Source: an uncultured Cytophaga sp. (GTDB lineage: Bacteria; Bacteroidota; Bacteroidia; Cytophagales; Cytophagaceae). Taken from it: a stretch of 45,178 bases of DNA. Where the stretch lies: contig NZ_CALMGQ010000165.1 in the NCBI RefSeq assembly GCF_937863595.1, forward strand, positions 1 through 45,178. The letters are read 5' to 3'. Position numbers and translations under genes: made by a program. Of this stretch, positions 1 to 10,853 are shown piece after piece. Below the pieces are notes generated by a model. The model had not been told where the DNA came from. It worked only from the letters and a program-made list of their open reading frames with translations, and did no database searches. Within the stretch, counting starts at the first letter, position 1. Each line of letters opens with the position of its first letter.

Positions 1-3000
1 GGCGTTGAAGTAACGACTGCAAAAGTTCGTCGTGAGCGTATGGGTCACATCGAATTAGTTGTGCCTGTAGCACACATCTGGTATTTCCGTTCATTACCAA
101 ACAAGATCGGTTATATGTTAGGTTTACCTACAAAAAAACTTGATCAAATTATTTATTACGAACGTTACGTTGTTATTCAATCAGGTGTTAAATCTGAAGA
201 TGGTATCAACTATTTAGATTTCTTAACAGAAGATGAATATCTAGATATCTTAGATAAACTTCCTCGTGAGAATCAATTATTAGACGATAAAGATCCAAAT
301 AAATTCATCGCTAAGATGGGTGCAGATGCGTTAGAAACACTTCTTTCTCGTTTGAACTTAGATGAATTATCATACAGCTTACGTCACGCAGCAGCAAACG
401 ATACTTCTCAACAACGTAAGGCGGAAGCTTTAAAGCGTTTGAAAGTTGTTGAAGCTTTCCGTGATGCTAAATCTCGTATCGAAAACAAACCAGAGTGGAT
501 GATTATCCGCATGGTTCCTGTAATTCCACCAGAATTACGTCCATTAGTTCCTTTGGATGGTGGTCGTTTCGCTACTTCAGATTTAAATGATTTATACAGA
601 CGTGTTATTATTCGTAACAACCGTTTGAAAAGATTGATTGAAATTAAAGCTCCAGAAGTAATCTTACGTAACGAAAAACGTATGCTTCAGGAAGCGGTAG
701 ATTCATTGTTCGATAACTCTCGTAAGATTAATGCAGTTCGTGCAGAAGGAAACAGAGCATTGAAATCATTGTCTGATATGTTGAAAGGTAAGCAAGGACG
801 TTTCCGTCAAAACTTACTTGGTAAACGTGTTGATTACTCTGGCCGTTCTGTAATTGTTGTAGGACCTGAATTGAAACTACACGAATGCGGACTTCCGAAA
901 GATATGGCAGCTGAATTATTCAAGCCGTTTATTATTCGTAAGTTAATCGAACGTGGTATTGTAAAAACAGTTAAATCTGCTAAGAAAATAGTGGATCGTA
1001 AAGATCCAGTAGTTTGGGATATTCTTGAAAACGTATTGAAAGGTCACCCGATCCTTCTTAACCGTGCTCCTACACTTCACCGTTTAGGTATTCAAGCATT
1101 CCAACCAAAATTAATTGAAGGTAAAGCAATTCAGTTACACCCATTAGTGTGTACTGCCTTCAACGCCGATTTTGATGGTGACCAGATGGCGGTTCACGTT
1201 CCACTAGGACATGAAGCTATTCTTGAAGCATCTTTATTGATGATTGCATCTCATAACATCCTTAACCCTGCGAATGGTGCTCCTATTACAGTACCTTCAC
1301 AAGACATGGTTTTGGGTCTTTATTATGTAACAAAAGGCCGTAAATCAACTCCTGAACATCCTATCATGGGTGAAGGTATGAAGTTTTATGGCGCTGAAGA
1401 AGTTGTGATTGCTATCAACGAAGGTCGTTTATCACAACATGCGCATATTCAAGTTAAAGGTAAAGTACGTTCTGAAGATGGCGAATTAGTTGAACAAATG
1501 ATCGAAACCGTTGCTGGTAGAGTATTGTTCAACTTAGTAATGCCTGAAGAAGTAGGTTTTGTAAACGAACTTTTAACGAAGAAAAAATTACAGTTAATCA
1601 TTGGTACGGTATTCAAAATTGCTGGTATGTCTAAAACTGCGAAGTTCTTAGATGATATCAAGCAAATAGGATTCCAAATGGCCTTCAGAGGTGGTCTTTC
1701 TATTGGTTTGGATAACATTGGTATCCCAGCAGATAAGCACATATTGATTGATCGTGCTAAAAAAGAAGTAGATGCTGTTTGGAGTAACTACTTAATGGGT
1801 CTTATCACAGATAACGAACGTTACAATCAGGTTATTGATATCTGGACGCGCGTTAACTCTGAGATTACAGATACATTGATGCAACAATTAGAAGCAGATC
1901 AACAAGGCTTCAACCCAATCTATATGATGATGCACTCCGGTGCGCGTGGTTCTCGTGAACAGATTCGTCAATTAGGTGGTATGAGAGGTTTGATGGCTAA
2001 GCCTCAAAAGAACTTACAAGGTTCAATTGGTGAAATCATTGAAAACCCAATCTTATCTAACTTCAAAGAAGGTCTAGATGTTATTGAGTACTTTATCTCT
2101 ACACACGGTGCTCGTAAAGGTCTTGCCGATACAGCACTTAAAACAGCAGATGCTGGTTACTTAACACGTCGTTTGGTAGATGTTGCACAAGATGCAATTA
2201 TCAACGAGCAAGATTGTGGTACATTAAGAGGTCTTACGGTTTCAGCGTTAAAAGATAACGATGATATTGTTGAACCATTAACAGAACGTATCCTTGGTAG
2301 AGTAAGTGTTCACGATGTATTCCATATAATTTCTAATGAATTATTGGTTTCTTCAGGAGAAGAAATTACGGAAGAAATTGCTAGAACGATAGATGAGTCA
2401 GGTATTGAAGCTGTGGAAATCAGATCGGTATTGACGTGTGAATCAAGAAGAGGATGTTGTGCTAAATGTTATGGAAGAAACTTAACAACCGGAAGAATGG
2501 TTAGTATAGGTGAATCTGTAGGTGTTATTGCAGCTCAGTCCATTGGTGAACCAGGTACTCAGTTAACACTTCGTACATTCCACGTAGGTGGTACCGCATC
2601 CAACATTACTGTTGATGCAAAAATTAAAGCTAAGTTTGATGGCGTAGTTGCTTTTGATGATTTAAAAGTAATTCAATCTACAAATTTAGAAGGCGAGAAA
2701 GTTACAGTAGTAATGGGCCGTTCAGGTGAAATTCGTATCGTTGAGCCAGTATCTGGCAAAACGTTATTGAGTAATCACGTTCCATACGGTGCATTCTTAG
2801 TAGTTAAAGACGGCGATAAAGTTACAAAAGGACAAGAGCTATGTTTCTGGGATCCATATAACGCAGTTATCTTATCTGAATTTGAAGGTACGATTCAATT
2901 TGATTCAATCGAAGAAGGTGTTACTTTCCGCGAAGAATCAGATGAACAAACTGGACACAGAGAAAAAGTTATTGTTGATACAAAAGACAAAACTAAAAAC

Positions 3001-4065
3001 CCTGCAATCATTGTAAATCCTAAAAAAGGTGATCCGAAAGAATATTCTATTCCAGTTGGAGCCCATTTAGCAATCGAAGATGGACAAGCTGTTAAACCAG
3101 GTCAGGTATTAGTTAAGATTCCTCGTTCTGTCGGTAAAACAAGAGATATTACGGGTGGTCTTCCTCGAGTAACGGAATTGTTTGAAGCGCGTAACCCTTC
3201 TAACCCTGCAGTTGTAAGTGAAATTGATGGTATCGTTACATATGGTACTATTAAGAGAGGTAATAGAGAAATCTTTATTGAATCTAAAGATGGCGTTAAG
3301 AAAAGATACATGGTACCTTTGTCTAAACACATCCTTGTTCAGGACAATGATTTCATCCGTTCAGGTAACCCGTTGACAGATGGTGCAATTACGCCATCAA
3401 ATATTTTGTCAATCAAAGGACCGACTGCAGTTCAAGAATATCTTGTAAATGAAATTCAAGAAGTATACCGTCTGCAAGGTGTAAAAATCAATGATAAACA
3501 CATTGAGATAATTGTAAGACAGATGATGCAAAAGGTTCAGATTATTGAAGCTGGTGATACATCTTTCTTAACAAACCAAGCAGTGGATCGTTTCAAATTC
3601 AGAGAAGAAAACGATACGATCTTAGATAAAAAAGTTGTTGTAGAATGCGGTGACTCAGAAAAACTAAGACCAGGTATGATCATTACAGCGCGTCAATTGA
3701 GAGATGAAAACTCTAGCTTGAAGCGTAAAGATCAACGTTTGGTTGCAGTTAGAGATGCTGAACCTGCTGTTTCTATGCCAACGTTACAAGGTATTACACA
3801 AGCTTCATTAGATACAGAAAGCTTTATTTCTGCAGCATCATTCCAAGAAACTACAAAAGTTTTAAGTGAAGCAGCAGTAAGAGGTAAAATGGATTTCTTA
3901 AAAGGCTTGAAAGAAAACGTAATCGTAGGTCACTTAATTCCTGCTGGTACTGGTCAACGAGTATTCAATGACATTATTGTAGGTTCAAAAGAAGAATACG
4001 ATAGTTTGATTGCTTCTAAAGAAGCCTTCAATGCTGCTCGCAAAGGCGAGTTACAACAAAGTTAA
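1..4065 (+). CDS. rpoC: DNA-directed RNA polymerase subunit beta' (5' end cut by window)
   Basis: This is the beta' subunit of RNA polymerase. It carries the catalytic Mg site and, with beta, forms the main channel. The reading frame is open from base 1, so the gene starts upstream of the window and 1354 residues are visible; I infer from E. coli alignment that roughly 90 N-terminal residues are missing. The absolutely conserved NADFDGDQM active-site motif lies at visible residues 388-396. The lid/rudder region ([12 protein letters not shown]) comes before it. The second zinc site is seen as [11 protein letters not shown], after the DCGT cysteine. The bridge/trigger region follows ([18 protein letters not shown]). 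An ATG at base 40 is internal and not the start. The frame ends in TAA just before an intrinsic terminator. Identification is certain. Confidence 0.99.
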   Translation, partial: GVEVTTAKVRRERMGHIELVVPVAHIWYFRSLPNKIGYMLGLPTKKLDQIIYYERYVVIQSGVKSEDGINYLDFLTEDEYLDILDKLPRENQLLDDKDPNKFIAKMGADALETLLSRLNLDELSYSLRHAAANDTSQQRKAEALKRLKVVEAFRDAKSRIENKPEWMIIRMVPVIPPELRPLVPLDGGRFATSDLNDLYRRVIIRNNRLKRLIEIKAPEVILRNEKRMLQEAVDSLFDNSRKINAVRAEGNRALKSLSDMLKGKQGRFRQNLLGKRVDYSGRSVIVVGPELKLHECGLPKDMAAELFKPFIIRKLIERGIVKTVKSAKKIVDRKDPVVWDILENVLKGHPILLNRAPTLHRLGIQAFQPKLIEGKAIQLHPLVCTAFNADFDGDQMAVHVPLGHEAILEASLLMIASHNILNPANGAPITVPSQDMVLGLYYVTKGRKSTPEHPIMGEGMKFYGAEEVVIAINEGRLSQHAHIQVKGKVRSEDGELVEQMIETVAGRVLFNLVMPEEVGFVNELLTKKKLQLIIGTVFKIAGMSKTAKFLDDIKQIGFQMAFRGGLSIGLDNIGIPADKHILIDRAKKEVDAVWSNYLMGLITDNERYNQVIDIWTRVNSEITDTLMQQLEADQQGFNPIYMMMHSGARGSREQIRQLGGMRGLMAKPQKNLQGSIGEIIENPILSNFKEGLDVIEYFISTHGARKGLADTALKTADAGYLTRRLVDVAQDAIINEQDCGTLRGLTVSALKDNDDIVEPLTERILGRVSVHDVFHIISNELLVSSGEEITEEIARTIDESGIEAVEIRSVLTCESRRGCCAKCYGRNLTTGRMVSIGESVGVIAAQSIGEPGTQLTLRTFHVGGTASNITVDAKIKAKFDGVVAFDDLKVIQSTNLEGEKVTVVMGRSGEIRIVEPVSGKTLLSNHVPYGAFLVVKDGDKVTKGQELCFWDPYNAVILSEFEGTIQFDSIEEGVTFREESDEQTGHREKVIVDTKDKTKNPAIIVNPKKGDPKEYSIPVGAHLAIEDGQAVKPGQVLVKIPRSVGKTRDITGGLPRVTELFEARNPSNPAVVSEIDGIVTYGTIKRGNREIFIESKDGVKKRYMVPLSKHILVQDNDFIRSGNPLTDGAITPSNILSIKGPTAVQEYLVNEIQEVYRLQGVKINDKHIEIIVRQMMQKVQIIEAGDTSFLTNQAVDRFKFREENDTILDKKVVVECGDSEKLRPGMIITARQLRDENSSLKRKDQRLVAVRDAEPAVSMPTLQGITQASLDTESFISAASFQETTKVLSEAAVRGKMDFLKGLKENVIVGHLIPAGTGQRVFNDIIVGSKEEYDSLIASKEAFNAARKGELQQS

Positions 4066-4086
4066 TTGTATATTAAAAAAATATAT

Positions 4087-4124
4087 AAGGGCATTGGTTC
4101 TGTAACCTTTGCCCTTGTTTTTTC
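4087..4124 (+). terminator. Intrinsic terminator after rpoC
   Basis: AAGGGCA (4087-4093) pairs with TGCCCTT (4110-4116) across a 16-base loop and is followed by a T-rich tract. It lies 21 bases past the rpoC stop codon and ends only 17 bases before the next start codon. Confidence 0.75.
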
Positions 4125-4141
4125 TTAAAGCGACAATAGAA

Positions 4142-4474
4142 ATGGCAGTCAAAAATAATCCAACTGAGGAAATGATGCAGAATCAATTAAACATTGAATT
4201 GCCCGAAGAAATGGCAGAAGGTGTTTATGCTAATTTAGCAATGATTGCACATTCAAACAGTGAGTTTGTATTAGATTTTATTCGTATGATGCCTGGCGTA
4301 CCTAAAGCACGTGTTAAATCACGTGTAGTAATTACTCCAGAACATGCGAAACGCTTGTTACAGGCATTGACCGATAATATCGTAAAATACGAAGAATCGT
4401 TTGGTGCAATAAAAGATCAAGAAGAATTTCCTCGTTTTCCAATGAATTTTGGAGGAACAATGGGAGAGGCTTAG
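4142..4474 (+). CDS. DUF3467 domain protein
   Basis: This is a 110-residue soluble protein of the DUF3467 family, recognised by SEFVLDFIRMMPG followed by ARVKSRVVITPEHAKRLLQAL. The function of the family is unknown. It has no signal peptide or membrane segment. A longer frame can be read from a TTG at 4109, but those codons lie inside the rpoC terminator hairpin and T-tract, so I chose the ATG at 4142, which gives MAVKNNPTEEM. The C-terminal tail is proline-, phenylalanine- and glycine-rich (FPRFPMNFGG). The gene sits between rpoC and rpsL, as I recall for other Bacteroidota, which suggests a link to transcription or translation, but that is inference only. A weak inverted repeat (TTAGCC/GGCTAA, 4471-4490) covers its stop codon. 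Confidence 0.85.
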   Translation: MAVKNNPTEEMMQNQLNIELPEEMAEGVYANLAMIAHSNSEFVLDFIRMMPGVPKARVKSRVVITPEHAKRLLQALTDNIVKYEESFGAIKDQEEFPRFPMNFGGTMGEA

Positions 4475-4566
4475 CCCTTAATTTGGCTAATTGAGCATAA
4501 AATAATAAAGAAAAACATATTTGGTGATAATATGTGGATGAATTTCGAAAAAAATAATATCCACAA

Positions 4567-4597
4567 TTTGCAGAATAGCCAAATATGCGTACCTTTG
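4567..4597 (+). promoter_or_regulatory. Bacteroidota-type promoter for rpsL operon
   Basis: The -33 element TTTG (4567-4570) is separated by exactly 19 bases from the -7 element TACCTTTG (4590-4597). This is the textbook Bacteroidota sigma-A arrangement. The bases CAGTCC that follow are shared with the promoters before rplC and rpsH. The predicted transcript starts near 4604, about 33 bases before the rpsL ATG. Confidence 0.85.
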
Positions 4598-4636
4598 CAG
4601 TCCGATAAATTGAGAATAGTTAAATACTTAGGATAA

Positions 4637-5056
4637 ATGCCTACTATACAACAATTAGTAAGAAAAGGAAGAGAACAACTTGTATTCAAGTCAAAATCTC
4701 CTGCTCTAGATTCCTGCCCACAAAGAAGGGGCGTATGTACACGAGTGTACACTACAACACCAAAGAAACCAAACTCTGCAATGCGTAAAGTTGCGAGGGT
4801 GCGTTTAACAAACTCTAAAGAGGTGAATGCTTATATCCCTGGAGAAGGTCACAACCTTCAAGAACACAGTATTGTGTTGATCCGTGGTGGTAGAGTAAAA
4901 GATCTTCCAGGTGTTCGTTATCACATCGTTCGTGGAGCTTTAGACACAGCTGGCGTAAGCGGTAGAAAACAAAGTAGATCTAAATACGGTGCTAAGAGAC
5001 CGAAACCAGGCCAAGTTGCCGCTGCCCCTGCTAAATCTAAAGGCAAGAAAAAATAA
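4637..5056 (+). CDS. rpsL: 30S ribosomal protein S12
   Basis: S12 lies at the decoding centre of the 30S subunit. The 139-residue product keeps the PKKPNS loop, with Lys43, and the GGRVKDLPG loop, with Lys88 and Asp89. These are the unmutated residues at the positions where streptomycin-resistance substitutions occur in E. coli. It is about 15 residues longer than the E. coli protein because of a basic Ala/Pro/Lys tail ([17 protein letters not shown]). It is the first gene of the str-type operon, directly downstream of a strong promoter, with rpsG 7 bases further on. Confidence 0.98.
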   Translation: MPTIQQLVRKGREQLVFKSKSPALDSCPQRRGVCTRVYTTTPKKPNSAMRKVARVRLTNSKEVNAYIPGEGHNLQEHSIVLIRGGRVKDLPGVRYHIVRGALDTAGVSGRKQSRSKYGAKRPKPGQVAAAPAKSKGKKK

Positions 5057-5063
5057 TTAGAAT

Positions 5064-5531
5064 ATGAGAAAGGCGAAACCAAAGAAGAGATATCTTCTTC
5101 CTGATCCTAAATTTAGCGACACAACTGTAACTAAATTTGTTAACAGCTTAATGTATGATGGCAAGAAAAGCACAGCATACACTATTTTTTATGATGCAGT
5201 TGCATTAGTTGAAAAGAAAACTTCTGAGAACGGCTTAGAAATTTGGAAAAAAGCATTAAACAACGTTAGTCCTCAAGTTGAGGTTCGCTCTCGTCGTGTA
5301 GGTGGTTCTACATTCCAAGTACCAACTGAAGTTCGTCCAGATAGAAAAATGGCTTTGGGAATGAAATGGTTAATTAACTATGCTCGTTCTCGTGGTGAAA
5401 AGACTATGACAGATAAATTGGCTGGTGAAATTATCTCTGCTTCAAAGGGCGAAGGCGCTGCAGTTAAAAAGAGAGATGATGTACATAGAATGGCTGAAGC
5501 AAACAAAGCATTCTCACATTTCAGATTCTAA
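5064..5531 (+). CDS. rpsG: 30S ribosomal protein S7
   Basis: S7 nucleates assembly of the 30S head and contacts E-site tRNA. The 155-residue length is normal. Family signatures include [12 protein letters not shown] near the N-terminus, [18 protein letters not shown] in the beta-hairpin region, and the C-terminal [13 protein letters not shown]. It starts 7 bases after rpsL and ends 18 bases before fusA, so the three genes are probably cotranscribed from the promoter at 4567-4597. In E. coli S7 is also the translational repressor of this operon; no equivalent site could be identified here. Confidence 0.98.
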   Translation: MRKAKPKKRYLLPDPKFSDTTVTKFVNSLMYDGKKSTAYTIFYDAVALVEKKTSENGLEIWKKALNNVSPQVEVRSRRVGGSTFQVPTEVRPDRKMALGMKWLINYARSRGEKTMTDKLAGEIISASKGEGAAVKKRDDVHRMAEANKAFSHFRF

Positions 5532-5549
5532 TTTCTGCAAAACAATAAT

Positions 5550-7655
5550 ATGGCTCGCGATTTAAAACTCACACGAAATATTGGTATTGCCGCTCACATT
5601 GATGCTGGTAAAACAACAACTACAGAGCGTATCCTTTTCTATTCTGGCGTAAGTCACAAATTAGGAGAGGTACACGAAGGTGGCGCAACAATGGACTGGA
5701 TGGCGCAGGAGCAGGAAAGAGGTATTACTATTACTTCTGCTGCAACTACAGTTGGCTGGAAATATAAAGACAAACAATATCACGTTAACATTATTGATAC
5801 ACCAGGTCACGTTGATTTTACTGTTGAAGTAAATAGGTCATTACGTGTACTTGATGGATTGGTATTTTTATTTAGTGCGGTTGATGGTGTTGAACCTCAA
5901 TCTGAAACAAACTGGCGTTTAGCAAACAACTATAAAGTTGCTAGATTAGGTTTTGTTAATAAAATGGACCGTTCTGGTGCCGATTTCTTAAACGTGTGTA
6001 AGCAAGTTAAAGAAATGTTGGGTAGTAACGCTGTTCCTTTGCAATTGCCAATTGGTTCTGAAGATACTTTCAAAGGTGTTGTTGACTTAGTTAGTAATAA
6101 GGCAATGGTTTGGAATGAAGCAGATAAAGGTATGACCTTTACTGAAATTCCAATTCCAGAAGATATGCTTGAAGATACCTTAAAGTATAGAGAAAACTTA
6201 TTGGAAGCAGTAGCCGACTATGATGAGTCATTAATGGAGAAATTCTTTGATGATCCTAATTCAATTTCGGAAACTGAAATATTAAACGCTTTGCGTAAAG
6301 CAGTTTTAGATATGAAGATTGTACCCATGTTATGTGGATCTTCATTCAAAAACAAAGGTGTTCAAACAATGCTTGATTATGTAATGGAGTTATTACCATC
6401 TCCATTAGATAAAGATGATATCGTTGGGATTAATCCTGATACTGAGAAAGAAGTTACGCGTAAGCCATCTGAAAGTGAACCTTTCTGTGGATTAGCTTTC
6501 AAAATTGCAACAGATCCATTTGTAGGTCGTTTGTGTTTTGTAAGATCGTATTCTGGAATATTAGAATCAGGCTCATACGTTTACAATACGCGTTCTGGAA
6601 ACAAAGAGAGAATTTCTCGTATCTTCCAAATGCATGCAAATAAGCAAAATCAAATCGACAGTTTACAATGTGGAGATATCGGAGCTGTAGTAGGCTTTAA
6701 AGATATCAAAACAGGAGATACACTGTGCGATGAAAAAAATAAAATTGTTCTTGAATCCATGGACTTCCCAGAACCAGTAATTGGTTATGCTATTGAGCCA
6801 AAAACTCAAGTAGATGCGGATAAAATGGGTATCGCTATTGCTAAATTGGTAGAAGAAGATCCTACCTTGCATGTGCATACAGACCAAGAAACAGGCCAAA
6901 CAATTTTGAGAGGTATGGGTGAATTGCACCTTGAAATTATCATTGACCGTATGCGTCGTGAATTCAAGGTTGAAATTAACCAAGGCGCTCCTCAGGTTGC
7001 TTACAAAGAAGCATTAACGAAAAGCACAGAACATCGCGAAGTTTTCAAAAAACAATCAGGTGGTCGTGGTAAGTTTGCAGATATCGTATTCGAATTATCT
7101 CCTCGTGAAGATGAGAAATTAGGATTAGAATTCGAAAATAAAATTGTGGGTGGTGTTATTCCTAAAGAATTTATACCATCTATTCAAAAAGGTTTTGAAG
7201 AAGCTATGAAGAATGGCGTAGTAGCTGGTTTCCCTGTGGAATCAATGAAAGTACGTTTATTCCATGGTTCATTCCACGATGTCGATTCAGATGCATTGTC
7301 ATTCGAATTAGCAGCAAGACAAGGTTTCAAAGAAGCATCTAAAAATGCAGGTGCTAAAATCATGGAACCAATCATGTCTGTAGAAGTTGTTACTCCGGAA
7401 GAATATACAGGCCCTGTTACAGGTGACTTGAATAGAAGAAGAGGAATGATGAAAGGTATGGATACTAAGATGGGTGCTCAAGTAATCAAAGCAGCTGTTC
7501 CATTGTCTGAACTATTCGGTTATGTTACAGATTTGAGAACAATCACTTCTGGTCGCGCAACTGCTTCATTGACATTCTCTCATTATGAATTCGTTCCTGC
7601 AAACCTTGCAGAAACTATAGTAGCTAAAGTTAAAGGTACTGCTGTAAGCAAATAA
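5550..7655 (+). CDS. fusA: Elongation factor G
   Basis: EF-G is the GTPase that drives ribosomal translocation and, with ribosome recycling factor, recycling. The 701-residue protein has the full translational GTPase set: P-loop AHIDAGKT (residues 15-22), the switch-1 region with RGITI, DTPGH (83-87) and NKMD (137-140). Domains II to V follow, including the domain IV tip region and a C-terminal stretch with [21 protein letters not shown]. Its position between rpsG and rpsJ identifies it as the main ribosomal-cluster EF-G rather than a paralogue. No tuf gene follows, unlike in proteobacteria; rpsJ begins 4 bases downstream. Confidence 0.98.
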   Translation: MARDLKLTRNIGIAAHIDAGKTTTTERILFYSGVSHKLGEVHEGGATMDWMAQEQERGITITSAATTVGWKYKDKQYHVNIIDTPGHVDFTVEVNRSLRVLDGLVFLFSAVDGVEPQSETNWRLANNYKVARLGFVNKMDRSGADFLNVCKQVKEMLGSNAVPLQLPIGSEDTFKGVVDLVSNKAMVWNEADKGMTFTEIPIPEDMLEDTLKYRENLLEAVADYDESLMEKFFDDPNSISETEILNALRKAVLDMKIVPMLCGSSFKNKGVQTMLDYVMELLPSPLDKDDIVGINPDTEKEVTRKPSESEPFCGLAFKIATDPFVGRLCFVRSYSGILESGSYVYNTRSGNKERISRIFQMHANKQNQIDSLQCGDIGAVVGFKDIKTGDTLCDEKNKIVLESMDFPEPVIGYAIEPKTQVDADKMGIAIAKLVEEDPTLHVHTDQETGQTILRGMGELHLEIIIDRMRREFKVEINQGAPQVAYKEALTKSTEHREVFKKQSGGRGKFADIVFELSPREDEKLGLEFENKIVGGVIPKEFIPSIQKGFEEAMKNGVVAGFPVESMKVRLFHGSFHDVDSDALSFELAARQGFKEASKNAGAKIMEPIMSVEVVTPEEYTGPVTGDLNRRRGMMKGMDTKMGAQVIKAAVPLSELFGYVTDLRTITSGRATASLTFSHYEFVPANLAETIVAKVKGTAVSK

Positions 7656-7659
7656 TATC

Positions 7660-7965
7660 ATGAATCAAAAAATTAGAATTAAACTTAAATCTTACGATCA
7701 CAACTTAGTAGATAAATCTTCTGAGAGAATTGTAAGAGCTGTAAAAGCAACTGGCGCTATCGTAAGTGGCCCAATCCCTTTGCCTACAGAAAAGGAAATC
7801 TTCACTGTTTTGAGATCTCCACACGTTAACAAAAAATCAAGAGATCAGTATCAACTTTGTACGTATAAAAGACTTGTTGATATTTACTCAACAAGTTCTA
7901 AAACAGTTGACGCTCTAATGAAATTAGAGTTGCCAAGTGGAGTTGACGTAGAAATTAAAGTTTGA
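7660..7965 (+). CDS. rpsJ: 30S ribosomal protein S10
   Basis: S10 is a 30S head protein and, in other bacteria, the NusE partner of NusB and NusG in transcription antitermination. The product has 101 residues. Signatures are [14 protein letters not shown] at the N-terminus, [10 protein letters not shown] in the middle and [12 protein letters not shown] in the extended loop. It lies 4 bases after fusA and ends in front of a strong terminator, so here S10 is the last gene of the str-type transcript and not the first gene of the S10 operon. Confidence 0.98.
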   Translation: MNQKIRIKLKSYDHNLVDKSSERIVRAVKATGAIVSGPIPLPTEKEIFTVLRSPHVNKKSRDQYQLCTYKRLVDIYSTSSKTVDALMKLELPSGVDVEIKV

Positions 7966-7990
7966 TAAGGTCAATCTTTTGGAAATAATA

Positions 7991-8024
7991 AAATGTAATT
8001 CGAAAGAATTACATTTCTTTTCTA
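7991..8024 (+). terminator. Intrinsic terminator after rpsJ
   Basis: A perfect 11-bp stem (AAATGTAATTC, 7991-8001, with GAATTACATTT, 8006-8016) is closed by a GAAA tetraloop of the GNRA class and followed by CTTTTCT. It sits 25 bases past the rpsJ stop and before a new promoter. Confidence 0.85.
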
Positions 8025-8062
8025 CCAAGGGCTCTATTTCGATAAAATAAACACAAAGTAAT

Positions 8063-8092
8063 TTTGCTTACATTTATTTTTTCGTATCTTTG
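8063..8092 (+). promoter_or_regulatory. Bacteroidota-type promoter for rplC (S10/spc) operon
   Basis: TTTG (8063-8066), 18 bases, then TATCTTTG (8085-8092), followed by CAGTCCC. The predicted start is near 8099. A small hairpin (CCCTT 8097-8101, AAGGG 8109-8113) would lie at the very 5' end of the transcript, in a leader of about 55 bases. Confidence 0.85.
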
Positions 8093-8153
8093 CAGTCCCT
8101 TTTTAGCGAAGGGTTAAGAAAATAAATTATATTCTCCGTAAAATATTAGGGTG

Positions 8154-8774
8154 ATGTCCGGTATTATAGGTAAAAAAGTAGGGATGACAAGTGTGTACGA
8201 TGCAGCAGGAAATTATATTTCTTGTACTGTGATCGAAGCTGCTCCTTGCGTTATCACACAAATCAAAACTGTAGAATCAGACGGTTATAAAGCTGTACAG
8301 TTAGCATTTGATGATAAAAAAGAAAAGAGCACTACAAAGCCTCTTTTAGGTCATTTTAAAAAGGCAGGTGTTTCTCCAAAAAGAAAACTTGTAGAATTTA
8401 AAGGATTTGAAAATGAATTGACATTAGGTCAATCAGTAGCAGCACAAGACATATTTATTGAAGGTGACTTCGTAGATGTAGTTGGAACTGCAAAAGGTAG
8501 AGGTTTTCAAGGTGTTGTAAAAAGACATGGTTTTGCTGGTGTTGGTGGTCAAACACACGGTCAACACAACAGAGCTCGCCATGCTGGTTCAATTGGTGCT
8601 TGCTCATTTCCTGCTCGTGTATTTAAAGGTACACGTATGGCTGGTAGAATGGGGAATAACAGAGTAAAAATTCAAAATTTACAAATTTTGAAACTTTATC
8701 CTGAACATAACTTGCTAGTTGTTAGCGGTTCAGTACCTGGTTCCAAAAATTCTTACGTTTTAATTGAGAAGTAA
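8154..8774 (+). CDS. rplC: 50S ribosomal protein L3
   Basis: L3 is an early-assembly 50S protein reaching the peptidyl transferase centre. The 206-residue product starts [12 protein letters not shown] and carries the loop motif [23 protein letters not shown] in two adjoining stretches, including the glutamine that PrmB methylates in E. coli. A GTG at 8151 directly precedes the ATG at 8154 in frame; I chose the ATG because it gives the usual L3 N-terminus. There is no clear Shine-Dalgarno. It is the first gene after its own promoter, 2 bases before rplD. Confidence 0.97.
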   Translation: MSGIIGKKVGMTSVYDAAGNYISCTVIEAAPCVITQIKTVESDGYKAVQLAFDDKKEKSTTKPLLGHFKKAGVSPKRKLVEFKGFENELTLGQSVAAQDIFIEGDFVDVVGTAKGRGFQGVVKRHGFAGVGGQTHGQHNRARHAGSIGACSFPARVFKGTRMAGRMGNNRVKIQNLQILKLYPEHNLLVVSGSVPGSKNSYVLIEK

Positions 8775-8776
8775 TC

Positions 8777-9403
8777 ATGGAACTATCCTTATTTAGTATT
8801 AAAGGTAAAGATACTGGGAAGAAAGTAATTCTTTCTGACGAGATCTTCGCAGTGGAGCCTAACAACCACGCAATATATTTAGATGTGAAACAATATCTTG
8901 CTCACCAAAGACAAGGTACTCACAAAGCTAAAGAACGTGCTGAAGTTTCATTCTCTACTAGAAAGCTTAAAAAGCAAAAAGGTACAGGTGGTGCGAGAGC
9001 AGGTAGTCGTAGATCACCTATTTTTGTAGGTGGTGGTACTATCTTCGGTCCAAGACCAAGAACATATGGTTTCAAAGTAAACAAAAAAGTTAAAGATTTA
9101 GCACGTAAGTCTGCATTCAGCCATAAACTGAAAGAAAGCAACGTGACTGTTCTTGAAAACTTCACTTTGAATGCCCCAAAAACTAAAGATTATTTAGCAA
9201 TTCTTAAAGATCTTTCTTTCGATACGAAAAAGACTTTATTAGTGATAGCTGATATCGATAAAAATGTAATCCTTTCAAGCAGAAACTTGAAAAAAGCGAA
9301 AGTTGTTTGTGTAGACCAAATCAATACATATGATTTAGTTAATGCAGAGAAAGTAGTTATTTCTGAAGGATCTGTTGCGAAAATTGAAGCATTACTCAAC
9401 TAA
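8777..9403 (+). CDS. rplD: 50S ribosomal protein L4
   Basis: L4 lines the peptide exit tunnel of the 50S subunit. The 208-residue protein contains the conserved tunnel-loop segment KKQKGTGGARAGSRRSP followed by GGGTIFGPRPRTYG, then the globular C-terminal domain. It begins 2 bases after rplC and 8 bases before rplW. In gammaproteobacteria L4 represses its own operon through a leader structure; whether the short hairpin leader upstream of rplC plays such a role is unknown. Confidence 0.97.
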   Translation: MELSLFSIKGKDTGKKVILSDEIFAVEPNNHAIYLDVKQYLAHQRQGTHKAKERAEVSFSTRKLKKQKGTGGARAGSRRSPIFVGGGTIFGPRPRTYGFKVNKKVKDLARKSAFSHKLKESNVTVLENFTLNAPKTKDYLAILKDLSFDTKKTLLVIADIDKNVILSSRNLKKAKVVCVDQINTYDLVNAEKVVISEGSVAKIEALLN

Positions 9404-9411
9404 TTAGAGTC

Positions 9412-9699
9412 ATGAGTATTTTAAAGAAACCCCTTATTACCGAAAAGGTGTCTGCACAGAATGAAAATGGAGTATACGGCTTTGTTGTAGATAAAAATGC
9501 AAACAAAGTTGCCATTAAACAAGCAGTTGAAAAAATGTACGGCGTCAATGTTGAAGAAGTAAGAACCATGATCGCTCCTGGGAAAAAGAAAACGCGCTAT
9601 AGCAAAGGTTCTTTTTTAACTGGAAAGACATCTTCATTCAAAAAGGCAATCGTAAAAGTTAAAGACGGAGAAATCATCGATTTCTACAGTAATCTATAA
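9412..9699 (+). CDS. rplW: 50S ribosomal protein L23
   Basis: L23 sits at the tunnel exit and is the docking site for trigger factor and SRP. The 95-residue product shows the family opening ILKKPLITEK, then YGFVVDKNANKVAIKQAVEKMYGVNV and a basic extended loop rich in KK. Length and order (after rplD, before rplB) are standard. It starts 8 bases after rplD with ATG. Confidence 0.97.
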   Translation: MSILKKPLITEKVSAQNENGVYGFVVDKNANKVAIKQAVEKMYGVNVEEVRTMIAPGKKKTRYSKGSFLTGKTSSFKKAIVKVKDGEIIDFYSNL

Positions 9700-9715
9700 T
9701 CATTAAGGTTCAATC

Positions 9716-10555
9716 ATGCCACTGAAAAAATTCAGACCGATTACACCTGGTACAAGATTTAGAGTTGGTGCATCGTATGCCGATGTAACTACATCTACTC
9801 CTGAAAAGTCACTTGTAACTTCTATTAAGAAGTCAGGTGGACGTAACAGCCAAGGTAAGATGACTATGCGCTACATTGGTGGTGGTCATAAGCAACAATA
9901 TCGTATTATCGATTTCAAAAGAGATAAACACGCTATTCCTGCAGTAGTTAAAACTATCGAGTACGATCCAAATCGTACAGCTCGTATTGCATTAGTGTCA
10001 TACGCAGATGGTGAAAAAAGATATATAATTGCTCCAACAGGATTAACAGTAGGAATGACCTTATTATCAGGTCCAGGTACTGCTCCAGAAGTTGGGAATG
10101 CACTTCCTCTATCTGATATACCTTTAGGTACTGTAGTTCACAATATCGAACTTAAGCCAGGTAAAGGTGCTGCAATGTCTCGAAGCGCTGGAACGTATGC
10201 TCAATTAGTAGCACGTGAAGGAAAATACGCAACTCTTAAATTGCCATCAGGCGAAATGAGAATGGTTCTTGTAGTTTGCTATGCAACTATAGGTACAGTT
10301 TCAAATGCGGACCACATGAACCTTACAAAAGGTAAAGCTGGTGCGAACAGATGGGCTGGTAGAAGACCAAGAGTAAGAGGTGTTGCTATGAACCCTGTCG
10401 ATCACCCTATGGGTGGTGGTGAAGGTCGTTCATCAGGAGGTCATCCAAGATCTAGAAAAGGCTTATACGCTAAAGGTGGAAAAACTAGAAGCGCTACTAA
10501 GTACTCTAAGAATATGATTGTAAAAAAGAGAGTTAACAAAAGATTGGGTAAATAA
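9716..10555 (+). CDS. rplB: 50S ribosomal protein L2
   Basis: L2 is a large 50S protein near the peptidyl transferase centre, needed for subunit association. The 279-residue product has the OB-fold and SH3-like domains with [20 protein letters not shown], and the conserved C-terminal [14 protein letters not shown] containing the functionally important histidine. The stop codon overlaps the start of rpsS by one base (TAATG), which suggests translational coupling. Confidence 0.98.
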   Translation: MPLKKFRPITPGTRFRVGASYADVTTSTPEKSLVTSIKKSGGRNSQGKMTMRYIGGGHKQQYRIIDFKRDKHAIPAVVKTIEYDPNRTARIALVSYADGEKRYIIAPTGLTVGMTLLSGPGTAPEVGNALPLSDIPLGTVVHNIELKPGKGAAMSRSAGTYAQLVAREGKYATLKLPSGEMRMVLVVCYATIGTVSNADHMNLTKGKAGANRWAGRRPRVRGVAMNPVDHPMGGGEGRSSGGHPRSRKGLYAKGGKTRSATKYSKNMIVKKRVNKRLGK

Positions 10556-10824
10556 TGTCACGTTCGCTCAAAAAAGGCCCCTACATAGATTTCCGTCTTG
10601 AAAATAAAGTTCAGGCGTTGAATGATTCAGTTAAGAAAACTGTTATCAAGACTTGGTCAAGAAGATCAATGATATCTCCAGATTTCGTTGGACATACATT
10701 CGCTGTACACAACGGAAATAAATTCATCCCAGTTTTTGTAACAGAAAATATGGTTGGACATAAATTTGGTGAATTTTCACCAACGAGGACATTCAAAGGT
10801 CACGCTGCAAAAGGTAAGAAATAA
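10555..10824 (+). CDS. rpsS: 30S ribosomal protein S19
   Basis: S19 is a 30S head protein at the subunit interface. The 89-residue product opens [13 protein letters not shown] and contains [22 protein letters not shown] and the C-terminal [13 protein letters not shown], all family signatures. It overlaps rplB by one base and precedes rplV by 29 bases. Confidence 0.98.
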   Translation: MSRSLKKGPYIDFRLENKVQALNDSVKKTVIKTWSRRSMISPDFVGHTFAVHNGNKFIPVFVTENMVGHKFGEFSPTRTFKGHAAKGKK

Positions 10825-10853
10825 TTAAGTCATTCATTTGACAAAGTATTCCA

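Noticed and set aside
4109..4141. TTG start upstream of the DUF3467 gene
   Set aside because: These codons lie in the terminator hairpin and T-tract of rpoC; the ATG at 4142 gives a normal protein start.
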